DNA of 64,000 nucleotides from Stutzerimonas stutzeri (GCF_038561965.1 NZ_CP139348.1:2976001-3040000); one strand, 5' to 3'; counted from the stretch's first letter, positions 9,740 to 19,547 are shown. Notes: generated by a model from the sequence alone, not told the origin. Made by a program: numbers and translations.

Positions 9740-10931
9740 AACCTTCTCCGGCGCCCTGCGCTATTACTTCGATATGGCTGGGATTTCCTGGCTGCTTTAC
9801 CTGCCGAAAGTGGCCTGTCTGCTGGCCTTGGGCCTTGAACTGCTGCGCTATCGCGGCTGGCCGGCGTTCTGGCTGGTACTGCTGGGTCTGATTACGTCCA
9901 GCCAGCTGGCATTGATGCACGGTGCGGAACTGGCCAACATCGGCTTCAGCCTGTTCATCTACATTCCGCTGCTGTTCGGGCTGATCTGTGGCCGGCACCT
10001 GGAGCTGCGACTGGCGCTGTTGAGGCGCGTCATCGGCTTCTGCCTGATTGCCTGCTTCGTCGGAATTGCCCTGGACCTGCTCACCAGCGTGCCGTGGAAG
10101 GGCTACAGCTACATGGTCGGCGAGGTGGAACTGAGCGCCAACCGCTCCTGGGCCTTCGACGACATCGACCGCATCGGCGGCTTCGCCCGCATGTCCACGG
10201 CGTTATCGGTGATGATCGCGGTGTACAGCCTGTTCATCGCCGCCTTCATCCGGCCACGGCTGCTGCGAATGATGCTCTACGTCGCGGCGCTGGTCGGCAT
10301 CGTGCTGACCACCAACAAATCCACCGCAGCAGCCTATGTGCTGACGCTGCTGATGATGGTCATCACGAACTACCGCTTCGCCAGCGCGGCGGCCTTTCTC
10401 GTCGCGGTGCTGGTCGGGCTGGCATTACCGATGGCCAGCCTGGTGCTGAGCCTTGACCCCAACGCAGCCAACAACGGGACGCTGCTGGCCTCGTTCGCCG
10501 ACCGACTGATCAACAGCTGGCCGAACTTCATCGAGGTAATCAGCCGTGAAGGTTGGGGTTTGTGGGGCGCGGGATTCGGTGCGGTGGGCAGCGCCGGCCA
10601 AGTCTACCCATTGCCGGGACTCGATCTGCTGAGCATTGCCGACAGCACCGCGCTTTACCTGTGGGGAATGCTCGGCGTGTTCGGCGTGCTGCTCTACCTG
10701 CTGACCTTTCCGCTCATGCTGCGTTTGCATGAACGTGGACCGCGGCTGCGCAGCGCCCTGCTGCCGATCGTCTTCTGCATCTGCCTGGTGGCCTGGGCCA
10801 CGGACGTACTTGAAGTGTCCATCGCCACACTTTTCCTCGGGCTGGCCATCTCGCACGTGCTGTCCCCGGCCCGGGCCACGGCCAACAGCCTGTCCGCACA
10901 ACGGCTTACTGACTTGCAGCACCTCACCTGA
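9633..10931 (+). CDS. Wzy-type polymerase / O-antigen ligase family membrane protein
   Basis: A 432-aa protein with about 10-12 predicted helices and a larger periplasmic loop in the second half (near NGTLLASFADRLINSWPNF), the layout of Wzy polymerases and WaaL-type ligases. In a locus with Wzx and Wzc partners, polymerase is the likelier role. The ATG at 9633 follows CAGGGAACGAG. An open frame extends back to 9438 but lies inside the GT4 gene and reads as out-of-frame shadow. Confidence 0.75.
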   Translation: MNQSLLITPRQRDSNPLAFDKPTLLTLVVASLLLTETFSGALRYYFDMAGISWLLYLPKVACLLALGLELLRYRGWPAFWLVLLGLITSSQLALMHGAELANIGFSLFIYIPLLFGLICGRHLELRLALLRRVIGFCLIACFVGIALDLLTSVPWKGYSYMVGEVELSANRSWAFDDIDRIGGFARMSTALSVMIAVYSLFIAAFIRPRLLRMMLYVAALVGIVLTTNKSTAAAYVLTLLMMVITNYRFASAAAFLVAVLVGLALPMASLVLSLDPNAANNGTLLASFADRLINSWPNFIEVISREGWGLWGAGFGAVGSAGQVYPLPGLDLLSIADSTALYLWGMLGVFGVLLYLLTFPLMLRLHERGPRLRSALLPIVFCICLVAWATDVLEVSIATLFLGLAISHVLSPARATANSLSAQRLTDLQHLT

Positions 10932-10956
10932 GCACCAACCTTCACGGATGATCCAC

Positions 10957-12270
10957 ATGACGATGCGCTCTACCTTGCTGAATGCCCTGCTGCTCGGCGG
11001 TCTGCTCGGCCAGTCCCTGCATGGCCTGGCCCAGACCACCATCGAGGAGCCCTTCGTCGTCGGCGTTTGCGCCCACGAGTTGCACAAGGGCGACCCCAGC
11101 GGCCGCGCCTACGCAATGATGCGCGATGCCGGCATCACCTCCGTGCGCACCGATGCGCACTGGGCCTATGTCGAGCGTCAGCCCGGATTGCTGAAGATCG
11201 AGCCGTCGTGGCGCCGCTATCTGAAGGAAACCGCCCGGCACGGCCTGAACACGCAGTTCATCCTCGGCTACGGCAACTCTCATTATGGCGGCGGTGAGAA
11301 GCCCCGCAGCGAGCCGGTCAGAGCGGCGTTCAACCGCTACGTCGAATTCATCACCGACGAGTTGAAGGGCCAGGTCGCGTATTACGAAATCTGGAACGAA
11401 TGGGACGTGGAAAACCCGCACGACCCCAAGTTCACCCAGGACTATGCCCGGCTCATCGCCGATGCGTCGGGCATCATCCGCCAGCGCGCCCCCAACGCGA
11501 AGGTGCTCGCCGGCGCTGTGACCACCCAAGGAATCGAATCGGGCTTTGCCCTGCGCCTGCTTGAAAACGGCCTGATGCAATCGGTGGATGGCTTGTCGCT
11601 GCACCCCTATGTGCATTGCCGGGGCTGGCGACGCAATACGCCCGAGGCCTGGATCGACTGGATGACCGAGGCCGACAAGCAGCTGACCCGCGCCGCCGGG
11701 CGCCCGGTTCCGCTCTACCTGACCGAAATGTCCTGGCCATCGCATCAGGGCGCCTGCGGCATCGACGAAACCTTGCAGGCCGCGTACCTGGCCCGCGCCT
11801 ACTTTCTCGCCAAGACGCTGCCCAGCATCAAGGGCATGTGGTGGTACGACTTCCGCAACGATGGCACCGACAAAACAGAGCGCGAGCACAACTTCGGCCT
11901 GGTCCGGCAGGACTTCACGCTCAAGCCGGCTTACCCGGTGCTCGCCGCCATCAGCGAGATCGTCAGGGAGTACAGCTTCGTCAGCCGCGAAAGTGCTGCA
12001 GGTGACGTGACGCTGCTGCGCTTTGCCCGCGACGACGACGAACTGTTGGTTGCCTGGAGTGCCGGCAAGCCTCGCTCGATCGAGCTGCGCAACAATGAAA
12101 AAACCCCAGGCCGCGTGGCGCTTATCGACACCGCGCAGCCACAGCACGGTCGCGTAACCACCACAACCGAATGGAAATGTTCAGCCACGGGTAGCGGCTG
12201 CAGCGCCACGGTAAAGCTCGATGGCTTCCCGAAAATCATCAGCATGCATGCGGTGCGAGACGAAGGTTGA
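10957..12270 (+). CDS. Secreted glycoside hydrolase, PslG-like (GH39/clan A)
   Basis: About 437 aa with a signal peptide (STLLNALLLGGLLGQSLHG, then LAQT). A clan-A TIM barrel is indicated by the acid/base Glu in YEIWNEWDVENP (about E148) and the nucleophile Glu in LYLTEMSWPS (about E257). The spacing of about 109 residues and the length closely match P. aeruginosa PslG (442 aa), a periplasmic endoglycosidase of the Psl locus. It probably trims or edits the exported chain. ATGs at 10948, 10957 and 10963 are possible starts; 10957 has the best-placed ACGGA. Confidence 0.75.
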   Translation: MTMRSTLLNALLLGGLLGQSLHGLAQTTIEEPFVVGVCAHELHKGDPSGRAYAMMRDAGITSVRTDAHWAYVERQPGLLKIEPSWRRYLKETARHGLNTQFILGYGNSHYGGGEKPRSEPVRAAFNRYVEFITDELKGQVAYYEIWNEWDVENPHDPKFTQDYARLIADASGIIRQRAPNAKVLAGAVTTQGIESGFALRLLENGLMQSVDGLSLHPYVHCRGWRRNTPEAWIDWMTEADKQLTRAAGRPVPLYLTEMSWPSHQGACGIDETLQAAYLARAYFLAKTLPSIKGMWWYDFRNDGTDKTEREHNFGLVRQDFTLKPAYPVLAAISEIVREYSFVSRESAAGDVTLLRFARDDDELLVAWSAGKPRSIELRNNEKTPGRVALIDTAQPQHGRVTTTTEWKCSATGSGCSATVKLDGFPKIISMHAVRDEG

Positions 12271-12337
12271 CCGGCCTGGCCAGCCGCTCACGCGTGCTTA
12301 CGAAAACAACGCACCATCCCGCAAGGAGAGCCCCTTC

Positions 12338-13444
12338 ATGATCGTTATCAACGCTCGTTTCCTGACCCAGGAAACCCGCGGCGTGCAACGTTTTGCCGAG
12401 CAGGTCTGCCTGGAGCTTGGAGCCATGCGCAAGGATCTGACCTTCATCGCGCCCCATGACATCCGCATGCATGCCAGTGCCGAGCGCCTGCAGGTACGGC
12501 GTATCGGCCGCAATCAGGGGCACTTGTGGGAGCAATTCGACCTGCCCCTGTGGCTGGCCCGCCACCGCTATCCGCCGCTGGTATCGCTGTGCAATACCGC
12601 ACCGCTGATCTACCGCAACCAGATCGCCACGCATCACGACATCACCTATGTTCGTCATCCAGAGAGCTATTCACGCACCTTCCGCAGCGTCTACCGGGGG
12701 CTCACGCCGCTGCTGCTCAAGCGCATAAAAGCGCTGATCACGGTCAGCGACTTCTCGCGCAAGGAAATCGCCCGTTACTACGGCTACCCGAGCGAGAAGA
12801 TTTGCGTGGTACCGAACGCTGTAGCGGCGAAGTTTCATCCGCTCAGTGGCGGTGATCGCAGGGACAACGACAAGCCATACCTGCTGGCTGTGTCCTCACC
12901 GAACGCCCACAAGAATTTCGCGCGAATGGTGACGGCCTTCCTTAGCCTGGAAGGCTTCGACGACGTGGAACTGCATATCGTCGGCGACTCGCACTCGGTC
13001 TTCTCCGGCGGCAACTGCAGTGTCGATGGCAGCCCGCGCGTGCGCATGCTGGGCCGGCTGAACGACGAACAGCTGGTACGCGAATATCAGGGCGCGACGG
13101 CATTCGTTTTCCCCTCGCTCTACGAAGGCTTCGGCATTCCACCACTGGAAGCGCAGGCTTGCGGTTGCCCGGTAATCGCCGCACGCGCTGCATCCATCCC
13201 TGAAGTGCTCGGCGAGAGCGTGCTCTATTTCGAGCCGCTGAACATCGAGGACATCGCGCGTTGCATGCGCCACGTGCTGCAGGACGCAGGGCTGCGGGAT
13301 GACCTGCGCACCCTCGGCCTGGCGAATGTCGAGCGCTACTCCTGGAAGCGATCCGCGCAGACGGTATCGCAACTGATCGACCAGGCGCTGATGGGCAAGC
13401 CCAGCCCGCCGTCGCTCATCGCCTGGTCACCGGATCGCCACTGA
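12338..13444 (+). CDS. Glycosyltransferase family 4
   Basis: A 368-aa GT-B enzyme. The donor-site motif EGFGIPPLEAQACGCPVIA is clear, as is LITVSDFSRKEIARYYGYP in the central region; together they resemble mannosyl- or rhamnosyl-transferases of capsule loci. The start at 12338 follows GCAAGGAGAG; the open frame back to 12221 overlaps the glycosidase gene and is not real. Donor sugar is not determinable. Confidence 0.85.
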   Translation: MIVINARFLTQETRGVQRFAEQVCLELGAMRKDLTFIAPHDIRMHASAERLQVRRIGRNQGHLWEQFDLPLWLARHRYPPLVSLCNTAPLIYRNQIATHHDITYVRHPESYSRTFRSVYRGLTPLLLKRIKALITVSDFSRKEIARYYGYPSEKICVVPNAVAAKFHPLSGGDRRDNDKPYLLAVSSPNAHKNFARMVTAFLSLEGFDDVELHIVGDSHSVFSGGNCSVDGSPRVRMLGRLNDEQLVREYQGATAFVFPSLYEGFGIPPLEAQACGCPVIAARAASIPEVLGESVLYFEPLNIEDIARCMRHVLQDAGLRDDLRTLGLANVERYSWKRSAQTVSQLIDQALMGKPSPPSLIAWSPDRH

Positions 13445-13492
13445 CGCCGGCCCGAACGCTGTTCCCCACTGATTACCCAAACGAGGCAGACC

Positions 13493-14530
13493 ATGGAACG
13501 GTTGGCACATATCGACGCGCTTCGTGGCGGCGCGGCAGTACTCCTGATGACCCAGATCCTGCTGGTGCCAGCACTGGAGGCAAACTGGCTGATGCAACAC
13601 GGCTTAGACACGGGGCTGCTGGCATGCCTCTGGTTCCTGCTCGGCGGCGGGTTCATCGTGCCGGCCAGCTTGCATGCCGGCACTGAAGACGGGCGCGGCT
13701 TCGTCATCCGGCGCCTGTTACGCCTGCTGCCGGTCTATCTGGTCGCAGTGCTCTTGACTGCCATCGTGCTGCCGGCGGCACAAGCCTGGTTGCCTGGCGT
13801 GACGACAGCAAGTACCGGCGTGGCATACGATGCGATTGGCGGTTACGGCGCGCTGCCGCCACTTCTGCTGTTCTACGCGCTTTGCCTTGCGCTGCAGGCG
13901 CTCGGCCTGCTGCACAGTGTGAGCCTACGTGCCGGCTGCGCACTCCTTTTGTTGGCGGCCGCGCTGCTGCTGGCATTGGTACGTCAGCTGCTCGACATGG
14001 CACTGCCCGTGACGCTACCGCTGGTGCTGTCGCTGATGTTCTTCGCTTCGATCTGGTACGAAGCTCAACACGAGAGCAGCAGCTATGCCCGCCGCCGCGC
14101 CCGCGAATACGTGCGCTACACCCTGAAGGTTTATCTGCTGGTAATACCGGTCGTGTTCATCGCCGGCTGGTCTGCTGCCGGAACGGCCTGGCCGCGCGAG
14201 CTGATCAGCTATGCCCTGGCGATCGCGACCTTTCTGTTGTTCACCAGCCGGTTGCCATTGCGTGCGCCAGCCCTGGTGTGGCTCGGCAGCCTCAGCTACT
14301 CGCTTTACCTGTTACTGCCGGCCATGCAGCGCCTGGGTGAGCGATTGGCCCAGGCACTTGAGCTCACCGCCCCGACCGCATCCGTCGTCGGTGCCGCGCT
14401 CGGTCTGCTGCTTGCAATCGGCAGCGCCCTGCTCTGTCGCCATCTGCTGGATCTGCCCCTGGCCCACGCCGGCAAACGCCTCACCGGACAACGCGACCCG
14501 CTGCCGCTGGTACGTCTGCACAGCCGCTGA
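13493..14530 (+). CDS. Acyltransferase family 3 (OafA-like) membrane protein
   Basis: A 345-aa integral membrane protein with about 10 helices. It begins with the family hallmark HIDALRGGAAVLL and has FVIRRLLRLLPVYLVAVLL after the first helices. Such proteins O-acetylate or O-succinylate polysaccharides using cytoplasmic acyl donors. The usual FFxxSGF segment is degenerate here (WFLLGGGFIV), so activity is less certain than for the second acyltransferase at 17528. Confidence 0.75.
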   Translation: MERLAHIDALRGGAAVLLMTQILLVPALEANWLMQHGLDTGLLACLWFLLGGGFIVPASLHAGTEDGRGFVIRRLLRLLPVYLVAVLLTAIVLPAAQAWLPGVTTASTGVAYDAIGGYGALPPLLLFYALCLALQALGLLHSVSLRAGCALLLLAAALLLALVRQLLDMALPVTLPLVLSLMFFASIWYEAQHESSSYARRRAREYVRYTLKVYLLVIPVVFIAGWSAAGTAWPRELISYALAIATFLLFTSRLPLRAPALVWLGSLSYSLYLLLPAMQRLGERLAQALELTAPTASVVGAALGLLLAIGSALLCRHLLDLPLAHAGKRLTGQRDPLPLVRLHSR

Positions 14531-14594
14531 TCGCCACCGCTCTGCCTGTCGCGGCATCGCCGCGCATCATTTTTCAGATCAAGGATGTCATGCC

Positions 14595-15800
14595 ATGAAA
14601 GTTGCCATCGTTCACGATTGGCTGGTGACGTATGCCGGCGCCGAACGCGTGCTTGCCGGTCTTTGCGCCGTCTGGCCGGAAGCCGACCTGTTTGCCGTCA
14701 TCGATTTTCTTTCCGATGAAGACCGTGCCCACCTCGGCGGCAAACGCGCCACCACCACCTTCATCCAGCAACTGCCGAAGGCCCGCAGTCATTACCAGAA
14801 GTACCTACCACTGATGCCGCTGGCCATCGAGCAGCTGGACATGTCCTCCTATGACCTGATCATTTCCAGCAGCCACGCGGTGGCCAAGGGTGTGCTGACC
14901 GGCCCCAACCAGCTGCACATCAGCTATGTGCATTCGCCGATCCGCTACGCCTGGGACCTGCAGCACCAGTACCTGCACGAAGCCAGCCTGGAACGCGGCA
15001 TCAAGGCCAAGCTCGCGCGCATGCTGCTGCACTACATGCGCATGTGGGACCAGCGCACCGCCAGCGGCGTCGACGAATTCATCGCCAATTCGCACTTCAT
15101 CGGCCGGCGTATCAACAAGGCCTACCGGCGTCAATCGACGGTGATTTACCCGCCGGTCGATACCCGCCAGTTCACCCTGCACGAGGCCAAGGAAGACTTT
15201 TATCTCACCGCCTCACGCATGGTGCCGTACAAGAAGATCCCGCTGATTATCGAAGCCTTCGCGGCGATGCCGGACAAGCGCCTCATCGTCATCGGCACCG
15301 GCCCGGAAATGGAAAAGGCGCGCGAAGCCGCCGGCGCCAACGTCACCCTGCTCGGCTATCAGAGCTTCGAGGTGCTGCTGCAGCACATGCAGCGCGCCCG
15401 GGCGTTCGTCTTCGCTGCAGAGGAGGATTTCGGCATCGCGCCGATCGAGGCCCAGGCCTGCGGCACGCCGGTAATCGCCTTCGGCCGCGGCGGCGTGCTG
15501 GAAACCGTGCGTGGCCTCGACCATCCCGAGCCCACCGGGGTGTTCTACCCCGAGCAAAGCGTCGCCTCGATCATCGCCGCCATTGCCCAATTCGAGGTGC
15601 AGCACTCACGCATCAGTGCAGCGAACTGCCGCAGCAATGCAGAGCGCTTCGCCATCGAACGCTTCCAGCAGGAAATCCGTGCCTTCGTCGAGGCTCGTCT
15701 GCGCGAGGCCAGGGCCTACGACGGCCAAGACTTCTCACCTTCCGCGGTACCCAGTACGTCGATCTATCCGGCCACGGTGGTACCGATCAAGCACGCGTGA
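14595..15800 (+). CDS. Glycosyltransferase family 4 (WbaZ-like)
   Basis: A 401-aa GT-B enzyme. The N-terminus KVAIVHDWLVTYAGAERVL, the middle HISYVHSPIRYAWDLQHQY and the donor motif EDFGIAPIEAQACGTPVIA are typical of the WbaZ-type mannosyltransferase group. The start is ATG 14595 behind AAGGATGTC; the open frame from 14211 is shadow of the acyltransferase gene. Confidence 0.85.
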   Translation: MKVAIVHDWLVTYAGAERVLAGLCAVWPEADLFAVIDFLSDEDRAHLGGKRATTTFIQQLPKARSHYQKYLPLMPLAIEQLDMSSYDLIISSSHAVAKGVLTGPNQLHISYVHSPIRYAWDLQHQYLHEASLERGIKAKLARMLLHYMRMWDQRTASGVDEFIANSHFIGRRINKAYRRQSTVIYPPVDTRQFTLHEAKEDFYLTASRMVPYKKIPLIIEAFAAMPDKRLIVIGTGPEMEKAREAAGANVTLLGYQSFEVLLQHMQRARAFVFAAEEDFGIAPIEAQACGTPVIAFGRGGVLETVRGLDHPEPTGVFYPEQSVASIIAAIAQFEVQHSRISAANCRSNAERFAIERFQQEIRAFVEARLREARAYDGQDFSPSAVPSTSIYPATVVPIKHA

Positions 15801-15834
15801 AAACGCCCCTACATTCACTTATGAGGTTTCAAGG

Positions 15835-16167
15835 ATGAACACAGTAAAGAAGTGGATGAGAGCGACCCGCGCTCTCGGGTTTGCTCTCATCGTGACGACA
15901 GAGCCAGCAAGCGCAGTCGTGGCAACCGAGTCGCCGCGGGCCACCACAGCCCATCCGGACGCTCATGCAGCGATCTGCGCAGCCACCAGCCGTGTAAGCG
16001 CGACCACATACATCCCCACGTCGATCAGCGCCACGCCGCAATGCGACGAGTCCGCTGCAGAGCTTCGCAACAGCTCGTCGCCAGCGCCGCAGCGCCACCG
16101 GCTCGCCGAACCGGCATCGGGTTCGTTCTGGTCTCCGCCCACCGACAACAGACGCTATTCATTCTGA
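15835..16167 (+). CDS. Small secreted protein of unknown function
   Basis: A 110-aa protein not recognised. It has a basic N-terminus and hydrophobic stretch (ATRALGFALIVTTEPASA) consistent with a signal peptide, then an Ala/Ser/Thr/Pro-rich mature part with two cysteines. The ATG at 15835 follows GAGGTTTCAAGG. It lies in line with the polysaccharide operon, so it may be a periplasmic accessory factor. Low complexity makes the call tentative. Confidence 0.5.
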   Translation: MNTVKKWMRATRALGFALIVTTEPASAVVATESPRATTAHPDAHAAICAATSRVSATTYIPTSISATPQCDESAAELRNSSSPAPQRHRLAEPASGSFWSPPTDNRRYSF

Positions 16168-16207
16168 CCCCTGCGCTAATCGCGTCGGGATATCCAGGAG
16201 CACAGGC

Positions 16208-16417
16208 ATGGACACACAAGGCAACGTCAGAGCGTCACTGGTTCTGGCTGATGGCTACTCGTACACCGAACTCATTCCAGCACCGGATGTGCCTGGCAGT
16301 CCCGCCGGCAGTGGCTTCATTCGCATCTTCCATGCCTTCTTCAGCCCGAGCGAAGAAGACTCAAAGGCCGACGCGCAGCCCTATAGCTCGCCGGTGGTCA
16401 CGCCGGAACAGAGTTGA
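16208..16417 (+). CDS. Small hypothetical protein
   Basis: 69 aa, not recognised. CCAGGAGCACAGGC before the ATG is a good RBS, and the stop is 11 nt before the GTG start of the next gene, which supports a real co-transcribed gene. There is no signal peptide or membrane helix; composition is ordinary with a Ser/Pro-rich tail. Confidence 0.5.
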   Translation: MDTQGNVRASLVLADGYSYTELIPAPDVPGSPAGSGFIRIFHAFFSPSEEDSKADAQPYSSPVVTPEQS

Positions 16418-16428
16418 GGAGACATACC

Positions 16429-17505
16429 GTGCCGAACCCAGCGTCCGTAGAAAACTCTAGCCACAGCACCCCACACCCAATGGCGGTAAGCCACGGCGAA
16501 ACGTTGCTACAGCGACAGACCACTATCGTTACCGTCACCTACGGTGATCGCCTGAACTACTTACGTCGCCTGATCGAACAGGCCTTCGCGTTCGAGCAGA
16601 TCACCCGTGTAGTGGTGGTCAGCAACGCTTCCACTGCACCGCTGGAGCAATTGACCAGTCGCTGGCCCGGGCAGGTGCGGATCATTGCATTGGAGCAGAA
16701 CACCGGTTCAGCCAACGGCTACGCGGTAGGGCTGGAAGCCGCGCTCGCCGAGGGCGCGCAATACATCTGGATGATGGATGACGACAACGCGCCGACTGCC
16801 GCAGCCGTGCGCCTGCTACACGACGAACTGACGCAGCTGGGCGACGACGTAGGGCTGCACCGGGCCGCCGTGTTGGGCTTTCGCCCCAGTCAGCAGGAAG
16901 ACATCGCCCGTGGTGTGCCGCGGCGCTTCGTCATCCAGCCGCGCTCCAGCTACTTCGGTTTCCACGTGGCGCAACTGCCGTACAAGCTCTGGCGCCGCCT
17001 GCCCTGGGGGCGGCCGGAAGGGACGCCACCACGCGCCGTCGACCTGCCGTTCGCGCCTTACGGCGGCATGCTCGCCCACCGCAGCCTCTACCAGGCGATC
17101 GGCGTGCCACTGCGCGAGCTGGTGCTCTACGCCGACGACACCGAGTACACCCGTCGCATCACCGCCAAAGGCGGGCGCCTGCGGCTGGTAACCGATGCGC
17201 TGATCGACGAACTGGAGCTGTCTTGGAACATCAAGGCCCACACGCGCAACATTTATGAAGCCTTTCTGCTCGGCGACTCGGACTTCCGCGCCTATTACAC
17301 CGCTCGGAACCAAGCCTGGTTCGATACCTATGTGTGGGCGGCTTCGCCTTGGCTGTATCGCCTGAACCGGCGAATCTTCCTCGGCCTGCTGAGGCTTGTG
17401 GCCTGGCGACAACATGCGCCGGAACGCCTGCAACTGATTGAGCAGGCCATCCGCGACGGCGAGAGCCGCACGCTGGGGATGAGCCAGACTTTCCCGTTGC
17501 GCTGA
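16429..17505 (+). CDS. Glycosyltransferase family 2 (rhamnosyltransferase-like)
   Basis: A 358-aa GT2. The GT-A start TTIVTVTYGDRLNYLRRLI and the metal site IWMMDDDNAPTAAA are visible, with LVLYADDTEYTRRI later, as in GlfT2/rhamnosyltransferase-like GT2 enzymes. A TTG at 16414 is in frame, but the GTG at 16429 has an ideally spaced AGGAG (16417-16421) and is preferred. It acts at the cytoplasmic face. Confidence 0.85.
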   Translation: MPNPASVENSSHSTPHPMAVSHGETLLQRQTTIVTVTYGDRLNYLRRLIEQAFAFEQITRVVVVSNASTAPLEQLTSRWPGQVRIIALEQNTGSANGYAVGLEAALAEGAQYIWMMDDDNAPTAAAVRLLHDELTQLGDDVGLHRAAVLGFRPSQQEDIARGVPRRFVIQPRSSYFGFHVAQLPYKLWRRLPWGRPEGTPPRAVDLPFAPYGGMLAHRSLYQAIGVPLRELVLYADDTEYTRRITAKGGRLRLVTDALIDELELSWNIKAHTRNIYEAFLLGDSDFRAYYTARNQAWFDTYVWAASPWLYRLNRRIFLGLLRLVAWRQHAPERLQLIEQAIRDGESRTLGMSQTFPLR

Positions 17506-17527
17506 TTGCGTCCACAAGGAGGTTTCA

Positions 17528-18598
17528 ATGCAAGCGCCCACGCCGGCAAACAGAGACAACAACTTCGACTTTCTGCGCTTTTTCGCCGCTGCCATGGTGG
17601 TGTTCGGCCACAGCTACGGCCTTTCAGGCCAGGCACATCAGGAACCGCTGCGACTGTTCAGCGGCAGCTACGACTCGGCGGATATCGCCGTGCACGTATT
17701 CTTCGTCATGAGCGGCTTTCTCATCGCCGGTTCCTGGTTGAACAGTCACAGCGTGTTGGATTTCGCAGCCAAGCGGGCATTGCGCATCCTTCCGGCGCTG
17801 ATCGTCTCGGTGTTATTCGTCGTGCTCGTGGTGGGTCCGCTGGCTACCGAGCTGTCGCTAAGTGAATACTTCGCCGCACCCGGCACCCTTGCCTACCTCA
17901 GCAACGCGGTGCTGATCACCGAGTTCCGGCTGCCGGGCGTATTCGAATCCAACCCCTTTGCATACACCGTCAATGGCTCGCTCTGGACGCTGCCGTACGA
18001 AGTGCTGATGTATGTCACCGTGCTCACGCTCGGCCTGCTCAAAGTGTTCGGCCGCAGCATGGCGCTAGTCGGGCTGGTGCTGATGGTCGGCGTGCATTTC
18101 TACCTGATCCCGATCTACGAGGTGCAAAGCGACCTGCTACGCAAGGCTACACGGCTCGGCATGTTCTTCTATGCCGGCGTGGTGTTCTACCTGTACCGCC
18201 AGCGCCTTGTCTGGAGCTGGAAAATCGCCGCGCTGCTGGTCGGCGCAAACCTGCTCAGTGCCCGCAGCGACTACTGGGAGCTGGTGCACGTGCTGACCGT
18301 GCCCTACCTCACGCTATACCTCGCGCAACTGCGTATTCCGCGGCTGGCCGGGTTCGGCAAGGCAGGAGATTTCTCCTACGGGCTGTACATTTTCAGCTTC
18401 CCGATCCAGCAGCTGATCATGCACTGGACCGAGGGCCAGCTGCCGCTGCTGCCATTCATGGCGCTCGGGTTCACCGCCAGCTTGATCGCCGCTCTACTGT
18501 CCTGGCACCTGATCGAGTCGCCAGCCATGGCGCTCAAGCGCTACCTTCCGCGCCGGCGGCGCTCGACAGCGACGGCAGTTGCGACAGCCAATCGCTGA
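17528..18598 (+). CDS. Acyltransferase family 3 membrane protein
   Basis: A 356-aa protein with about 10 helices and well-kept acyltransferase-3 signatures: NFDFLRFFAAAMVVFGHSYG, HVFFVMSGFLIAGSWL and AAKRALRILPALIVSVLF. It probably O-acetylates a sugar of the polymer. The start follows CAAGGAGG. It is the last gene of the operon and converges on the leftward gene ending at 18627. Confidence 0.85.
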   Translation: MQAPTPANRDNNFDFLRFFAAAMVVFGHSYGLSGQAHQEPLRLFSGSYDSADIAVHVFFVMSGFLIAGSWLNSHSVLDFAAKRALRILPALIVSVLFVVLVVGPLATELSLSEYFAAPGTLAYLSNAVLITEFRLPGVFESNPFAYTVNGSLWTLPYEVLMYVTVLTLGLLKVFGRSMALVGLVLMVGVHFYLIPIYEVQSDLLRKATRLGMFFYAGVVFYLYRQRLVWSWKIAALLVGANLLSARSDYWELVHVLTVPYLTLYLAQLRIPRLAGFGKAGDFSYGLYIFSFPIQQLIMHWTEGQLPLLPFMALGFTASLIAALLSWHLIESPAMALKRYLPRRRRSTATAVATANR

Positions 18599-18626
18599 TC
18601 GGAAGGAAAACGCCCGCCTGTATTGG

Positions 18627-19283
18627 CTAGAAATCCTCTACGGGACTGGCGAGCGCGTCCTTGAGCTTTCTTGCCTCCAGCTTGGGAAACGAAAAGCGGA
18701 CGGCAAGTATCGAGTCAGCGCCGTCATCCATTATCACCAGCTCAGCGACACGCGTATTGTCCCTGGCGGCGGCTACTGCTGCCGTGACATTAGGATGCTT
18801 CTTGGCACGATCCAGACCTTCGATGAAGGTGTAGGTGAGGTTCCCCGCGTTAGCCGCCACGCTTTCATAACTGGACAGCTTCGCTGCGAAATCCTGCCGG
18901 CTGCTACGGCGGTCCAGATCAAGAAGATCAAGCTGCGAACTGGCATCAGCCAGTGAGACAAGCGCAAAGGTCTTAGCCAGCGCAGCGACCGCCTGTACAT
19001 AGGCCTGCTGCTCAAAATCTGACAACAGACTGACCATGTAAAGCTTCTCGCCGGAGAACAGTAAGGCGGCGGTAAAAGAGTGCCCCACGAACTTGACGTC
19101 ATCCATGCACAGTGCGGCAGTACCAATTTCTGCAGAACAATCGTAATAGCCGGCCTGATTGCTGTATTTGCTGAACGGCGCGCCATACACATGCTCCTTG
19201 AACAGTGCGTCATCGGCCCAAGCGCTTGTGCACAAGGTCATGGCAGCCATCATCGCTAGGCATTTCGATAGCAACGGTTTCAT
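18627..19283 (-). CDS. Exported hypothetical protein
   Basis: A 218-aa protein with a clear Sec signal peptide (KCLAMMAAMTLCTSAWA, cleaved after AWA). Two cysteines (in YYDCSAEI and AALCMDD) could form a disulfide in the periplasm. No known domain recognised. It is host DNA between the polysaccharide operon and the interrupted rimO gene. Confidence 0.7.
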   Translation of the reverse strand: MKPLLSKCLAMMAAMTLCTSAWADDALFKEHVYGAPFSKYSNQAGYYDCSAEIGTAALCMDDVKFVGHSFTAALLFSGEKLYMVSLLSDFEQQAYVQAVAALAKTFALVSLADASSQLDLLDLDRRSSRQDFAAKLSSYESVAANAGNLTYTFIEGLDRAKKHPNVTAAVAAARDNTRVAELVIMDDGADSILAVRFSFPKLEARKLKDALASPVEDF

Positions 19284-19547
19284 GAAGTCCCTTTCTCAGT
19301 TGAATAAAGGCGACGATGATAGCCTTTTGATAGCTCACGCAATACGCTTGCAGCACGACCACCGCATGCGGCCTATGGCTGCGAAGTTAAGCCAGCCAGA
19401 CCGCTACGCTGCCTCGCTCCCGGCCGAAGGCAATGGAGCGGCGAACTGCTGAACGGTCGAGCGCTGACGCTTCCAGTCTGGCTAAAAAATGCTCAGCTCT
19501 ATATACTCGCGCGCCTTTTTCATGCGCGGTTTTCGAGGTTCTAGTCG

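Noticed and set aside
18579..18956. 125-aa rightward open frame at the end of the polysaccharide operon
   Set aside because: Antisense to the exported protein gene 18627-19283, which has a clear signal peptide; no RBS.
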